From Homarus americanus (lineage: Eukaryota; Arthropoda; Malacostraca; Decapoda; Nephropidae), in the NCBI RefSeq assembly GCF_018991925.1, contig NW_024732415.1, positions 1,640,338-1,704,337 on the forward strand: a stretch of DNA of 64,000 nucleotides, written 5' to 3'. Below are positions 21,741 to 33,454 of the stretch, piece by piece. How positions within the stretch are numbered: the first letter of the stretch is position 1; each line of letters begins with the position of its first letter. The notes under the pieces were generated by a model. That model did not search any database and had not been told where the DNA came from. It saw only the letters and a program-made list of their open reading frames with translations. The position numbers and the translations under genes are program-made.

Positions 21741-22586
21741 CTTGGTAAGTATGACAAGTTCTTGCCTTCTTAACCTCTAATTTGACGCTAAGTACACCAC
21801 CTGTTATTATGGTAAAGGGGAGGGCAGGGGGGTAGGTGTTAAGGCCGGACCTCTGTTGTGCAAGTATTACAACTAGTACACTCTTTACCCGTTCACCACT
21901 ACACAGTACTCTTTCATCAATATTACCCTCGAACGATATCTGCCATCAAATATACATAATGAAGATTTAACACGCGACAATGAGAGAGAGAGAGAGAGAG
22001 AGATAAATATTGGTGACGTCATCAAGTGCAAACCTGTAGTACTGTTGATAATGCTCCGTCAGACCAGCGTAAAAATCAATTATCTCCGCCAGTGAATGAG
22101 TGAGAAGGAATAACTCATACAGAGATTTGCTGCAACCACTACACTACTGAATGGTAAATAATCATCCAAAGAACCAAGAGATGTCAGCACAGGGATGACT
22201 TCATTAACCTACCACATCACAGTACCTAACTAGCCAGGTAAAGCCGTGACCTGTATAATTACAGGTAAGAATTTTATTTCAACAACTCGGTATAATATGT
22301 TTTAAATATACTTATGACGTATTAGTAACAGGTAATAGTGCTCCAAGTTGTCAAATAAGGTTATTGATAAATCTCACTCGACCCAGTAGGTTTTATAAGA
22401 CTTGACAGTGACCGTAATAATGCTTGAGGCAGCCAGAAGAGAGCCTTTTAACTCAAGATGATCTGGGAAGACTTAATAATGCTCTAATGTTGTTATATAA
22501 TGCTGCTAATTATACTTACGGTGAACAGACGTAATAATACTTCAAGGTTGTCAGATAGTGTTGTTAATTACACTCAAGGCCGCCAG

Positions 22587-22681
22587 GTTAGACTAGGAGG
22601 GAGAGGAAGGAGCACCGCCGACCTGTTCAGTACTAACACCCTGGTTAGCCTTGGACGTCTCCTGGGAACGAGGCCCCTTAG
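22587..22681 (+). CDS. Weak candidate exon (hypothetical)
   Basis: Bounded by CCGCCAG at 22580-22586 and TTAG|GTGAGT at 22682. One frame reads VRLGGRGRSTADLFSTNTL then VSLGRLLGTRPLR. The acceptor lacks a good pyrimidine tract and the translation has no recognised family. Confidence 0.15.
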
Positions 22682-22934
22682 GTGAGTTAGCACTTAGGGG
22701 TACTCTCTCTCTCTCTCTCTCTCTCAGTGGCTCCCATATTCACAACCTTACCCAGTGACCATCCTTATTCACGACCTGCCCAAGTTACCAGTGTATTCAA
22801 GACCATCATGACATAGCGAACACAATGAGATTAAGGTAAAAAGATAAGGTGAGTTCCCACTGCTGATTGGCCACAACAAGAAAGTGGGCGGGACTACAGA
22901 TAAGCTTCTTACTCGTGATTTGCTGAAATATAGA

Positions 22935-22966
<32 letters not shown>

Positions 22967-22999
22967 CACACAGGGTGGTTAAATGCTTGCTTCCTCTCG

Positions 23000-24008
23000 C
23001 TTTCAGATACTGCCCCTTGCTCGTGGCGAACAGGGACGCAACCTTGCGTAAGTCTTCCCCTGTCAGTGCACAGCCTCTTCACCATCAAGACTTCTGCTGT
23101 GCCTCCTCGTGGCAACACACGGTAACTGAGTGCCTCGTGGGCCCAGGCTAGCCCAGCAGGGGATCTCGGATAGCAGTGGGCCCCAGAGGGACAGCGCCTA
23201 GGCTCACCGGCATGTGGACACGCCCTGGCACTTACCAACCACAGCCCCGCTGCACTGCAGATTAACCTTAGTAGGTAGAAGGTTACGGGAGTAAACCCAG
23301 AACGAAAAATATTGCAGTGGAGCCCAGCAACAAGCAGGCATGCTTAAAGAGTTCCAGGAAGATCTCAGCGGCAGAATAGGCGGAAGAGGTGACCACCATG
23401 GGAACCCAACGACTACACCGACGGATGAAGGCAATGCAGGATGGATAGGCTATTAAGGCGAAATCCAACAAACTGAGCTATCGGCAGTTCATTTCACCTC
23501 TCCCTCTCCCCAGTTGTTGCAGCTACCTGCACCACTAAATCAGGAAAAGGAAGAGCCAAGATGCGCAGTTGCAGCCTGCGCTCCTGCCTCACCACGTAAA
23601 TCAACTCACGCAGCCATCATCCAGCTCATCATACTTTTTATCATCATCAGAACCCCTAGACCCCCAAAAGTCCTTTGGCGACAGACGAGTGGCGACGGGG
23701 ACAGGCAGAGACGACTGCCGGGAGTCTCTAGACACAACTCTGCATATGGGCGGCATAGATAAGATGGTCGTTTATATACTGGGATCTAGGCAGCAGTGCA
23801 ATCCAGTCCTGGCTGTGCGACTGAGCAGCCCTTACCAGGAGCCACTCTGGTCACCCCACATGGGAGAGGACTAGAAAAGGTGCCCTAAACATAGCCTGCC
23901 TAAAGAACCAATCTGACTGATCAACCACACCCAGTAAGGTCATCCTTATGTGGTCGAAATCATAATCACAAATACAGATCAAAGCAAAAACAAACTAAAC
24001 AACCTCTT
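23000..24008 (+). mobile_element. Probable 5' region of the LINE relic
   Basis: GC-richer sequence than its neighbours lies directly upstream of the LINE endonuclease start, in the same orientation, and contains no intact ORF. Assignment to the element rests on position and composition; the true 5' boundary is not visible. Confidence 0.45.
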
Positions 24009-26222
24009 ATGGTCGCTGCATGGAATGTCATGACCTTTCTCGACACTGGCACAAACGAGTGTCCTGAAAGAACCGCCCTTGTGGCGTAAGAGTGCTGAAT
24101 GGGGTATCCTCGACGCTGTCTTCACAAAATGTGCAGCGAGACCTTTGGCCAGATCGAAAAACAACAACAAAAACAAACACCAAACTTGTTTTGATAAAAA
24201 TAATAAGGAAATCAACGACTCGTCAATGGTAAACGTGATGCTTTCACTGACTGGCAGAACAACCACAAGTCTCGGACCAAACCTGATACCTTCCACGAGA
24301 AGAAAGTGATGGCCCGGCGTAAGCTTCTCAGTCTAAAGAACGAATGGTGGAAAAATATTGCGCGTGAGATAGATAGATTGAAGGATCAACCCAAGTTGCG
24401 GGAATTTTTCAATTCTACTAAAACAATGTATGGCCCAACTACTCATGGCGTGGCCCTCCGCCCTTCATCCAACTGTATTCCCTAAATAGAGACGAAGAAG
24501 GCATCTGTCAGTTCTGGAAAGAGGATTACCATTCCCTGCTCAACCGAAACATCGATGTTGATGTCCTGACTACCCAGCAGGTCCCTCAGCACCCAGAGCT
24601 GACCCACCTCATCTATCCTGCCAACAAGCAGATGAATTATAACAAAGCCAAAGGACCTGAAGGAATCCCAGCCAAGGTGTATAAAGCAGGTGGACCTCTC
24701 CTTACCAGCCGTCTCCACTCTTTCCTGGAAAATATATGGGAAAAGGAGGAAATCCCCAAAGATCTTAAAGACGCCTCCATCGTCAATATTTATAAGAACA
24801 AGGGAGACCGGTCCGACTGTGGCAACTACAGCGGGATCTCGCTGCTGTCCATAGCTGGCAAGATTATCGTCCAAGTCCTCCTAAACAGACTTCTTCCTGA
24901 GGCGGAAAACTTCCTCCCAGAATCACAATGTGGCCTCAGACTATCACGTGGCACCACTGACATGACCTTAGCTGCCCGCCAGATGCAGGAAAAGTGCAGA
25001 GAACAACGTCATCGACCTAACTAACGCTCTCGACTGGGTCAACAGGGAAGCCCTCTGGCGGACTCTCAGTCGTTTTGGCTGCCCACCAAAATTCAGTGTC
25101 CTGCACAATGGCACCAAGTGTGAGTTCTTCCCCATCCAACTCTCTTTTTTCATTTTCTTGGCTGCCTTCCTTACTCGTGCCGGTGCCAATTTAGCCGGCG
25201 GGGTGGACGTCCAGTACCAGAAAAAAGGACTTTTCAACATAAGACAACTCCAAGCAGTAGCAAAGGTTTCGGCCATTTCCATCACTGAATTTCAGTATCC
25301 AGACGACCTCACCCTTGTCGCTCACACTGAACAAGACCTACAGGAGATCCTAAACACCTACGCAGATGAGTATGCACACCTCGTCCTTGAGGTGGATGTA
25401 CTTAAGACTCAAATTCTCTTTCAGCCTGCCCCTGGCTCAACCACACCTCCACCATCCATCCAGCTTAGCGGTACTACCCTCTCTAATGTTACCAACTTTC
25501 AGTATCCCGGCTAACATCGGATCAGATGTGCTTCCCAAGCCTTTGGCAGACTCCGTACTCATGTCTTCAGCGGTAAGGAGCTGAAATTATTTACAAAGTT
25601 GCACGTATATCGAGTAGTGGTCCTCCCCACCCTGCTATACGGCAACGAGACATGGGACACATACAGGAAGCACCTCAAGGCACTCGAAACTTTCACCAAT
25701 GTAGTCTACGTTCCATCCTCCGAGTTCGCTGGGAAGACAGGAGAATAAATGCCAGAATTCTCGCTGACACCATTATCCATGAACAACTATGTTGGACTGG
25801 CCATGTTACCTGCATGGATGACAGTAGACTGCCAGAACAGCTACTCTACAGTCACCTAACGAATAGTAAACATAACGCCGGCGGGCAACTGAAAAGGTAT
25901 AAGGATAGTCTTAAGACAAACCTGAAAAAGTGCCAAATCGACCCCCTCACCTGGGAGACGATTACTACACACCGTAACGCTTGGAGGAGCATCACTCGAG
26001 AAGGTGTCAATACTTTCGATTTAGCCCGACTGCATACCGAGGCAGACAAGCGTCAGCACAGGAAAGACGCTGCCGTCGCCCCTCCCTCACTAGATGTAGC
26101 CATCCACACGTGCAACATGTGAACGGCCCTGCCGGTCCTGTATCGACCTCTCGGGTCACCTCAGAGCTCACCAAGGAAGGTGACATCTTTAATAACTCAA
26201 AACATAGTATCATAGCTGGATG
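24009..26222 (+). mobile_element. Non-LTR retrotransposon (LINE) ORF2 relic: endonuclease, RT, zinc finger
   Basis: The order of parts fits a LINE ORF2. MVAAWNVMTFLDTG (24009) is the start of an endonuclease/exonuclease/phosphatase domain; after a frameshift WRKSAEWGILDAVF follows and nearly all the rest of that domain is deleted. A linker region reads NEWWKNIAREI and MYGPTTHGVALRPSS. The RT spans 24482-25514: KAKGPEGIPAKVYK, CGNYSGISLLSIAGKI, ESQCGLRLSRGTTDM, a frameshift near 25010, IDLTNALDWVNREALW, and a catalytic box FQYPDD with Pro where YADD is expected. The GVKQGC-type segment before the box is missing. RT C-terminal sequence (LPTLLYGNETW, RWEDRRINARIL, WTGHV, GGQLKRYKDSLKTNLKK) runs to about 26110. 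A C2H2-like finger (CxxC with SGHLRAH) is broken at 26120, where one base stands in place of a codon. It is inactive. The clade was not assigned. Confidence 0.92.
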
Positions 26223-26269
26223 ATCGTCATACTCGATTCCGAGTGACAACAAAGTAGTAGTAGTAGTAG

Positions 26270-26310
<41 letters not shown>
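26223..26310. repeat. LINE 3' tail (TAG)n followed by (GT)n
   Basis: After the zinc-finger remnant, a short tail ends ACAACAAAG and passes into seven TAG triplets (to 26272), then about 19 GT units. Short 3' tandem repeats are usual for LINEs without poly(A). Confidence 0.75.
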
Positions 26311-26311
<1 letters not shown>

Positions 26312-26551
26312 ATTGACACTATGTAGACTGTGATATGCGTAAGAACCTTCCATCACACATTACAGCAATAAGAACCTTTCGTCACAACAACAACAGCAGC
26401 AATAACAATAACCCTTCCCCTTACCTTGACAAAAACAACAACAAATACAGGTGAGTTCAGGTAGCATTTCTACCCGTTGACATATGATCCAGGCCTCGTA
26501 TGGGCACAAGGTCAGCTGCTTCTTCTCTCACTCTTACCTGATACTACTAGG

Positions 26552-26587
<36 letters not shown>

Positions 26588-27898
26588 CACACTGGCAGGG
26601 ATGAACAAAGTAATGATGAAAGTTACTGAAGTAAAAGTAATGTTACATGGGTAGAAAGTATTGTTATATAGGACTACATAAGCAAAAGTACTTTATTATG
26701 GTCCTCTCATTGTGTTGAGGAGGACCATAAGTTACAGTTCACACCGGATAAAAAAAATCACCAACAATAACAAATACTAACGTGTAAGTATACAGGGTCG
26801 TCAATAAAGCATGCCCAAATTCCTGACATACAGCCAAATAAAATAGAGTTCATTCCTTCTCGATGATCATTAACGTAGCATAAAGTTCATAAAACCAGCC
26901 ACACATACTTTAATATGGCAGCGGGTGACCTCGACATAATATATGGTAAGAGAGAGTGGGAGGTTGGCCAGGGTGGATCAGCAGCAAAAAAAAAACACAT
27001 GTACTGTCCCACCTGTGTCCAATACCTGCTGTAGCCCTCCTAGATACCTTTACACCCCCTAGAGACAGTTTCTGGACACTTCACTTCTCTCTCTCTTTCT
27101 TTGTTTATCTCTACATAGTTCTTGTTTCCTTCTCTATCCATTTTTTCTCTGTTCCTGTCTTTCTCTCTACGTCTTCCCTACGTCTCCCTGTCTCTTTCTC
27201 CTCTTTCTCTCTATCTCCATGTATGTGTGTATGTTAATCTACGATTCTCTGTGTCTCTACTAATCTCTCTTTAAGCGCTTCTCTTCCTCCCTGTTTCTTT
27301 CTGTTCTTCTCCATACTTCTTCTCCCCCCTCCCGTCCCCTCACCCCACCCCCTCCTCCACCCCTCCCCCCTCACCCCCACCTTTCCTCACACACCTGGTG
27401 GAAGTTGACCCAAGGCGCTAGTAAAAGTGGTTCTGGGTGGCGAGAATGTCAGGACGGGTTGTGTGGAAGGCTGTCCACATATTACCTCCATAGTAGAAGA
27501 AGGTACTCGACGTGGCCTCTATCTTCTCACACCTCTCTACGTGTTCAAGGACTAAGCAATGGTACCTTGGATATCCATGGTGTTTATACCTGTCCAAGAA
27601 CTAACACGACGCTGGTCAGCAACTGTAAATACACTCACTAGTCCTGACACTACAGCTGACCAGATCAATGTGAGAATGTGTGAGTGTGTATGATTACCTG
27701 TCCTGACACCGCTATTGCTGACAGATCACTGTATGAGTGTCCAGAATTTCATAGAGTCGTAAGTTAATTCGTTTTACCTTAATTGGACAGGTGAGATAAT
27801 ATATTAAAGTTACCTGTTTAATTAATGTGACGATAATGGCGGCGTAATGACGTCACACTTGTACTGAAACTATATTGATTCTTGTTTATCCATGACTT
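26311..27898. other. Gene-free sequence
   Basis: Contains (GA)n at 26558-26584 and a long CT-rich tract at 27080-27390. No supportable gene. Confidence 0.55.
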
Positions 27899-28036
27899 AA
27901 CCTAACCTAACCTAACCTAACCTAAACCTAACCTAACCTAACCTAACCAAACTTAATCTAACCAAACTTAACCTAATCTAACTTGAATCAATGTAACTTA
28001 ACAGTAACTTTGTGTAAACGTAATAATAACCTAACC

Positions 28037-28128
<92 letters not shown>
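27899..28128. repeat. TTAGG-type array followed by (GA)43
   Basis: CCTAA pentamers with AACCAAACTTAA variants at 27899-27975 and a further CCTAACCTAA at 28029, then an uninterrupted GA run at 28043-28128. Confidence 0.95.
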
Positions 28129-28130
<2 letters not shown>

Positions 28131-28200
28131 AATAAAGGACGTAGAGAAGAAAGAAGTAAAATGGGAGAGAGAGGAGAAGGGGAAAATAAAGAACTAGGTA

Positions 28201-28236
28201 TTGAAGAAGAAGAAGAAGAAGAAGAAAAGAAGAAGT

Positions 28237-28267
<31 letters not shown>

Positions 28268-28377
28268 GAAGAAGAAGAAGAAGAAGAAGAAGAAGAAGAA
28301 GAAGAAGAAGAAGATGACTAACGGTGTGTTTCGTCCCTAGAGTAAAGACAGATGAGATCAAACATAGAAAACGGGGC

Positions 28378-28420
<43 letters not shown>
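28201..28420. repeat. (GAA)n and (CT)n microsatellites
   Basis: GAA triplets with a few TAG interruptions to 28313, about 70 bases of unique sequence, then (CT)n at 28381-28420. Confidence 0.97.
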
Positions 28421-28425
<5 letters not shown>

Positions 28426-29024
28426 TATCGCTACGTATAGTCACAGTACATAATCACCGCCACAAGGGGAACAAATCATAGTTATGCTTCCGTTTTCTAT
28501 GAGTAACGTGAGGGGAGACTAAAAGAGTTGGATGATTATATAGGAATCTGTCGCACCGTGTTAGACGTCCCCCTCGCCAAGGTGCATGCTTATAGTATCT
28601 GAACTTAGTGTTTTATGGATAATTGTGTAAAGACTGTAGAGAGAGATTAGTGTATAACTGAGAATAAAGATATATAAAATAATCGATATAGATAAGGCTT
28701 AAACTAATATTTCTAATCGACGAACCAAAAATCGATAGATAAACTAGTGAATGGAGAGAGACACTGACAGACAGACACACAGGTAGACAGACTCAGCCCA
28801 CCAGAAGAAAGTGAAGGTGAATTTAGTGAGGACACACCATGAGCTTGTCTCTGACTGGATGGTAATACAACAACCCAATTACGTCTCCTGACTTCCGAGC
28901 TTCTTTGTTTGTGTAAAGTGAACAATGACACGCATGCTAACGAACAGGAAATATATAATTATGCTAAGAAACAAACAAATATAGACCTTCATTACACACG
29001 CACACACATAGAGTATAAATAATA

Positions 29025-29065
<41 letters not shown>

Positions 29066-29499
29066 ATCATGTACACTGAACGCATGAAAATATGAACAAG
29101 TAACCAAATTAGTTTTTACAGTAAGAAATAAAACCATTTTAGACTTAATATAAACACAATGAATCACTCTTAAAGAACCTACGAGCCACTTGTGTGTGTG
29201 AAACATAGAAGTTAATACAATATACATAAGAGTATTATTTGTTCCTCAGGAGGCATTTGCATGATAACATATATCTTAAACTTTACTAATATATAAGTAG
29301 TGTTGATGAATATATACAGAGTCTTATAACACAATCTCCTGTTATAAGACTTCAGAATAATAAACTGTGAGAATAATAAATTTTTGTGTATATTTGTGTA
29401 TTTTATAAGCATTTACCTAACCAAGCATTTGCATGATAATAATATGGAATTTGAGTTAATAATTGCCGATATTTTGTTAATCTTTTCCATGGAGATTAA
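28421..29499. other. Gene-free AT-rich sequence
   Basis: (AC)n at 29031-29063. No gene seen. Confidence 0.55.
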
Positions 29500-29590
29500 C
29501 CCTTGAGATAAGATTATTTTTTACCCTTTGAGTACGATGACTTAACCCCTTGAGTACGATGACTTACCCTTGAGTACGATGACTTAACCC
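29500..29590 (+). repeat. GAGTACGATG motif cluster, locus 1
   Basis: Three clean copies of CCCTTGAGTACGATGACTTA at about 21-22 bp spacing, preceded by one decayed copy (CCCTTGAGATAAGATTATT). The same family occurs at 48450-48745 and 56165-56256. Confidence 0.85.
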
Positions 29591-29619
29591 CTGTTTTCTC
29601 TCTCTCACCCACCTGGTAC

Positions 29620-29736
29620 CACCACTACCACCACCACTACTACCATCACCACCAACATCATCACCACCACCACCATCACCACCACAACCACTAACAATAA
29701 TATAACCACCACTACCTATACCACCACCAGAACCAT

Positions 29737-29774
<38 letters not shown>

Positions 29775-29957
29775 ATACTACTACTACCACCTCCACTACT
29801 ACAACAACTACTACTACTACTACTACTACTGGTACCATCATTGCACCGAAATGTATGTATGTATGTATGTATGTAAGTATGTATGTATGTATGTATGTAT
29901 GTATGTATGTATGTATGTATGTATGTATGTATGTATGTATGTATGTATGTATGTATG
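29620..29957. repeat. ACC/ATC/ACT triplets then (ATGT)n
   Basis: Mixed trinucleotides to about 29830, then about 26 ATGT tetramers at 29851-29957. Confidence 0.97.
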
Positions 29958-30038
29958 AACAAGGAAAGAAGTAAACTAACAATTACTTAATGCAATCCCA
30001 ATTTATTAATATATTATCTTACATAAACTCTTATTTAA

Positions 30039-30122
30039 AGATAGTGACGTCTGTGTTAAGATAGTGACGTCTGTGTTAAGATAGTGACGTCTGTGTTAAG
30101 ATAGTGACGTCTGTGTTAAGAT
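30039..30122. repeat. 20-bp tandem repeat with CRE-like core, 4 units
   Basis: The unit AAGATAGTGACGTCTGTGTT occurs four times with perfect identity; a fifth copy decays to AAGATAATGGCG. Each unit holds TGACGTCT, one base from the CRE palindrome TGACGTCA. Confidence 0.95.
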
Positions 30123-30645
30123 AATGGCGATCCATATAACAGTATATTCTCTTCTACGCACACATGTTCTCCCTATCATCAGTACAGTTGATAGGTAAGA
30201 TAAGAGGAATACAACAGGTCGGCAATTATCTTGTTAACGAGACAGGTGTTACCGGTAATCTTTGCCCTTACCTTGACCTCTTTACGTGGCGTCCTTATCA
30301 ACGGTTGCCATGTGTGAGTGTCGACAAGTTGCTAAGTACATTCTGCTATATTGAGGAATTTACTGTTATTTTTCATAGTGATTGTGAGAAATAATAGGAA
30401 TTTGTTAAGTAAAGGAATAAGTGGATTTATCGATTTAGCAAGTGATAAATTTAACTTATATGATTCTGTAGTTTAGTTTTGTCATTTAGTTTGTATTAAG
30501 TGAATGTATCTAGTTAAGATAGTCTCAGTTTTATTCTGACGCCATTATTATTATTTTTTTTTAGGGGGGAAAGATTTTATTTATGGTTAATAATAAATTA
30601 CTTAAGGTGTAATATTTAACGTTACGACCTTGAGAATCTGGACAC
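30123..30645. other. Gene-free AT-rich sequence
   Basis: A 76-codon ORF at 30164-30394 has no recognisable motif and is not called. Confidence 0.5.
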
Positions 30646-31020
30646 TGGCCCTACCTCCTCTCTTGATGTTAAACTCCTCCCACTACTTCTGAACACTGAC
30701 CCCTCCTCTCCCCACTACTCTGAACACTGACCTCACCTCCCCACTACTCTGAACACTGACCTCCTCCTCCTCCCCCTCCCCCACTACTTGAACACTGACC
30801 TCCTCCCACTACTTGAACACTGACCTCCTCCCACTACTTGACACGACTCCTCCTCCTCCCCACTACTCTGAACACTGACCTCCTCCCACTACTCTGAACA
30901 CTGACCCCTCCTCCCACTACTCTGGACACTGACCTCCCTCCCCCCACTCTTCTGAACACTGACCTTCCCTACTACTCTGAACACTGACCCCCTTCCCCCA
31001 CTACTTCTGGATACTGACCT
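30646..31020. repeat. Approx. 27-bp minisatellite
   Basis: Variable units built from CACTACTCTGAACACTGACC and CTCCTCC, about 13 copies with length changes in the CTCC part. Confidence 0.92.
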
Positions 31021-31138
31021 CCTCCTCCTCCTCCTGGGCCGTCGTAACCCTAACTATAAGACAGCAGGAAGAGAAGGTAACCTGCTCATTTCTTACCCTC
31101 ATTATCCCTGTACTGTAAACCCAGACTGGTTCTCTCGC

Positions 31139-31235
31139 CCATTGCGAGGGAAGGAGAAAGGAGGGAGAGAAGGAAGGAGAAAGGAGGGAGAGAAGGAAGG
31201 AGGGAAGGAGGGAGAGAAGGAAGGAGGGAAGGAGG
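31139..31235. repeat. GGAAGGAGGGAGA purine-rich repeat
   Basis: Units of AGAAGGAAGGAGAAAGGAGG and shorter forms; one strand is all purine. Confidence 0.9.
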
Positions 31236-31347
31236 TAGAGTACGTGTTTTAACATCGCTACCATTGACCAGATACTGTACTGTACCTTGTTGTATGGACG
31301 AGAAAATTATATCATCTCACATTGGTGCCTGAGAGTGTACCTGTCTG

Positions 31348-31444
<97 letters not shown>

Positions 31445-31451
31445 GATGATG
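31348..31451. repeat. (GAT)n trinucleotide repeat
   Basis: About 34 GAT triplets with one GGT interruption. Confidence 0.97.
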
Positions 31452-31578
31452 GAATAAGAGATGGAGAAGATAAATAAGATAATAAGACAATAAACAATAA
31501 TTACATAGACAAGACAGAAGATTATATAAATCTTCTCTCTCTCTCTGCTCTGATATCACTACCATTAAACGTTACAAC

Positions 31579-31743
31579 CACCACCACCACCACCACCACC
31601 ACCACACCACCACCACCACCACCTCTATTCACTACCACAACCACTACCACCACCACAACCACTACCACCACCACAACCACTACCACCACCACAACCACTA
31701 CCACCACCACAACCACTACCACCACCACCACCACCACCACCAC
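31579..31743. repeat. (ACC)n and 18-bp ACC/ACA/ACT repeat
   Basis: Pure ACC runs flank an 18-bp period, CACTACCACCACCACAAC, repeated about five times. It ends just before a candidate splice acceptor. Confidence 0.95.
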
Positions 31744-31757
31744 CTCTATCACCACAG

Positions 31758-31892
31758 TACCAAGATTTCCCATATCTCAACCCGGAGCTAAGGTATCCTG
31801 ATTGGCGCTACATCCTAGTTGTGCTCAGTGGTCTGGTGTATGGGAGGATCCACGACATTGTTTGGGAATTCCTATCTCTTCAAGTGCCGTAA
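31758..31892 (+). CDS. Candidate terminal coding exon (hypothetical)
   Basis: Following ACCACAG (AG at 31756-31757), an uninterrupted frame of 44 codons ends at TAA (31890-31892). It begins YQDFPYLNPELRYPDWRYIL and continues VVLSGLVYGRIHDIVWEF, then LSLQVP. Aromatic and hydrophobic composition with a short stretch resembling a membrane segment (YILVVLSGLVYG) contrasts with the repeat on both sides. No family recognised. It may be a last exon or a transposon fragment. There is no ATG in this frame, so it needs splicing to be expressed. Confidence 0.3.
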   Translation, partial: YQDFPYLNPELRYPDWRYILVVLSGLVYGRIHDIVWEFLSLQVP

Positions 31893-31926
31893 AATTTCTT
31901 TGTTATTACTGTAACAACTGTCGGGT

Positions 31927-31929
<3 letters not shown>

Positions 31930-32017
<88 letters not shown>

Positions 32018-32018
32018 C
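31930..32018. repeat. (GA)n microsatellite
   Basis: About 44 GA units with one single-base slip at 31988. Confidence 0.97.
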
Positions 32019-32289
32019 ATTATCATCTTGCTGTTCTTAGCTGTGAAGAGTAAAGTTAGAAGCAAAAGCTGTCTTCTTGGCTATAGCTGCGACGCTGTGA
32101 ATGATGTACCGGGCTAGGAGACGACCCTGAGGTCATATTCTGATACACTAAAAGATGGAAGAGGTGGAAGAATGAAGGAAGGAAAAGGGAGAAGAAGAGG
32201 AGGAGGAGGAAGAGGAGGAAGAAGATGAAGCCAGACACGTACGCCGTCAAAGTGATAACACGGCGCAGTAAGGTATGGAGGCAGGGGGA

Positions 32290-32648
32290 AACAGGCAGTT
32301 AAGTGTGGGAGACAGGGGGGGCAGGCAGGGAGGTAGGGGAGGCAGGGCGGTAGGCAGGCAGGGGAGGAAGGGAAGCAGGGAGGTAGGGGAGACAGGGGAG
32401 GCAGGGAGGCAGGGAGGTGGGAGACAGGGTGGTAGGCAGGTAGGGAGGTAGGGGAGGCAGGGAGGTGGGGAGACAGGCGGTAGGCAGGCAGAGAGGTAGG
32501 GGAGGCAGGGCGGTAGGGAGGCAGGAGGAAGGAAGCAGGGAGGTAGGGAGACAGGGAGGCAGGGAGGCAGGGAGGTAGGGAGGCAGGGAGGTAGGGGCAG
32601 GCAGGAGGTAGGGAGGTAGACAGGCAGGGAGGTAGGGAGTCAGGGAGA
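32290..32648. repeat. GGCAGGGAGGTAGGGA minisatellite
   Basis: Irregular units built from GGCAGGGAGGTAGG and GGGAGACAGG. One strand is G/A-rich; frames on the other are Pro/Leu/Ser-rich and open by composition. Confidence 0.93.
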
Positions 32649-32832
32649 TTATTATAATACAGTACGTCGTGGGAGTAAAGGTAAGTGTAAGGGAGCTAGA
32701 GGCGACAGACGGCGGTAATTGCTTGTTGAGGGCTTCACCAATCACCGCCGCTCGACCGTATTGTCCGCGACGTGTCCTGGGCGGTCCTGCTGGGCCTCCT
32801 CCTCCTCCTCCTCTGCATAGTGACCGAGGAAG

Positions 32833-32865
<33 letters not shown>

Positions 32866-33338
32866 GGAGGAGGAGGACGAAAGAGAAAGAAGATGATGTG
32901 AAGGAGGAAGAAGATGAGTGAAAGGAGGAAAAAAAAGATGAAAAATTGGGGGGAGGAAGATGGCAGGAAGGTGAAAGAGGAGGAGAAGGAAGATGAGTGT
33001 TAGAGGAAAGAAAAGGAAAGGGAAGATAAGGAAGATGAGAGGAAGAAGGAGGAGGAAGAGGAGGAGGAAGAAGATATGGTGGAGAAGGAGGAAAGAGACA
33101 TAAGGAAGAAGAAGAAGAAGAAGAAGAAGACGGACACTGTCTCGAAAGGTACTGACCGTGGCGGGGTTTCTGGTGGGTGGTGCTGGGCCGGATGTTGTCT
33201 GAGTTATGTTTTGGTGAATCCCTCAAGGTGGGAGTCCTCTGAAGTTTTGTGTTTCTGCCTCTTTACTTTTCTTATCATTATTATTATTATTTCATTATTA
33301 TTACTATTCTTCTTCTTTTTTCTTCCTCATATTCTGCC

Positions 33339-33339
<1 letters not shown>
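32649..33339. other. Purine-rich sequence without a gene
   Basis: GGAGGAAGA-type sequence dominates 32805-33130. The minus-strand Ser/Pro/Leu ORF at 32735-33226 is a product of composition. Confidence 0.6.
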
Positions 33340-33381
<42 letters not shown>

Positions 33382-33400
33382 GTTTGTTTACGTCTGTCTA
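33340..33400. repeat. (TCTG)n tetranucleotide repeat
   Basis: About nine TCTG units followed by TCTA and TTTG variants. Confidence 0.95.
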
Positions 33401-33454
33401 TCAATCTGTCTATAATTTTCATATAACCAAATAATGACCAAATTAATTTACCTA

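Larger units (their letters stand above)
19744..22586. other. Gene-poor stretch with microsatellites and a degenerate long repeat
   Basis: Contains (GT)n at 20209-20260 and 21134-21197, (GA)n at 21981-22002, the degenerate repeat at 20430-20985, and C-rich sequence at 19930-20030. No supportable gene. Confidence 0.5.

Noticed and set aside
23007..23046. 40-base exon between CTTTCAG and GTAAGT
   Set aside because: It lies in the probable 5' region of the LINE relic, so the sites are more likely chance or element-derived.
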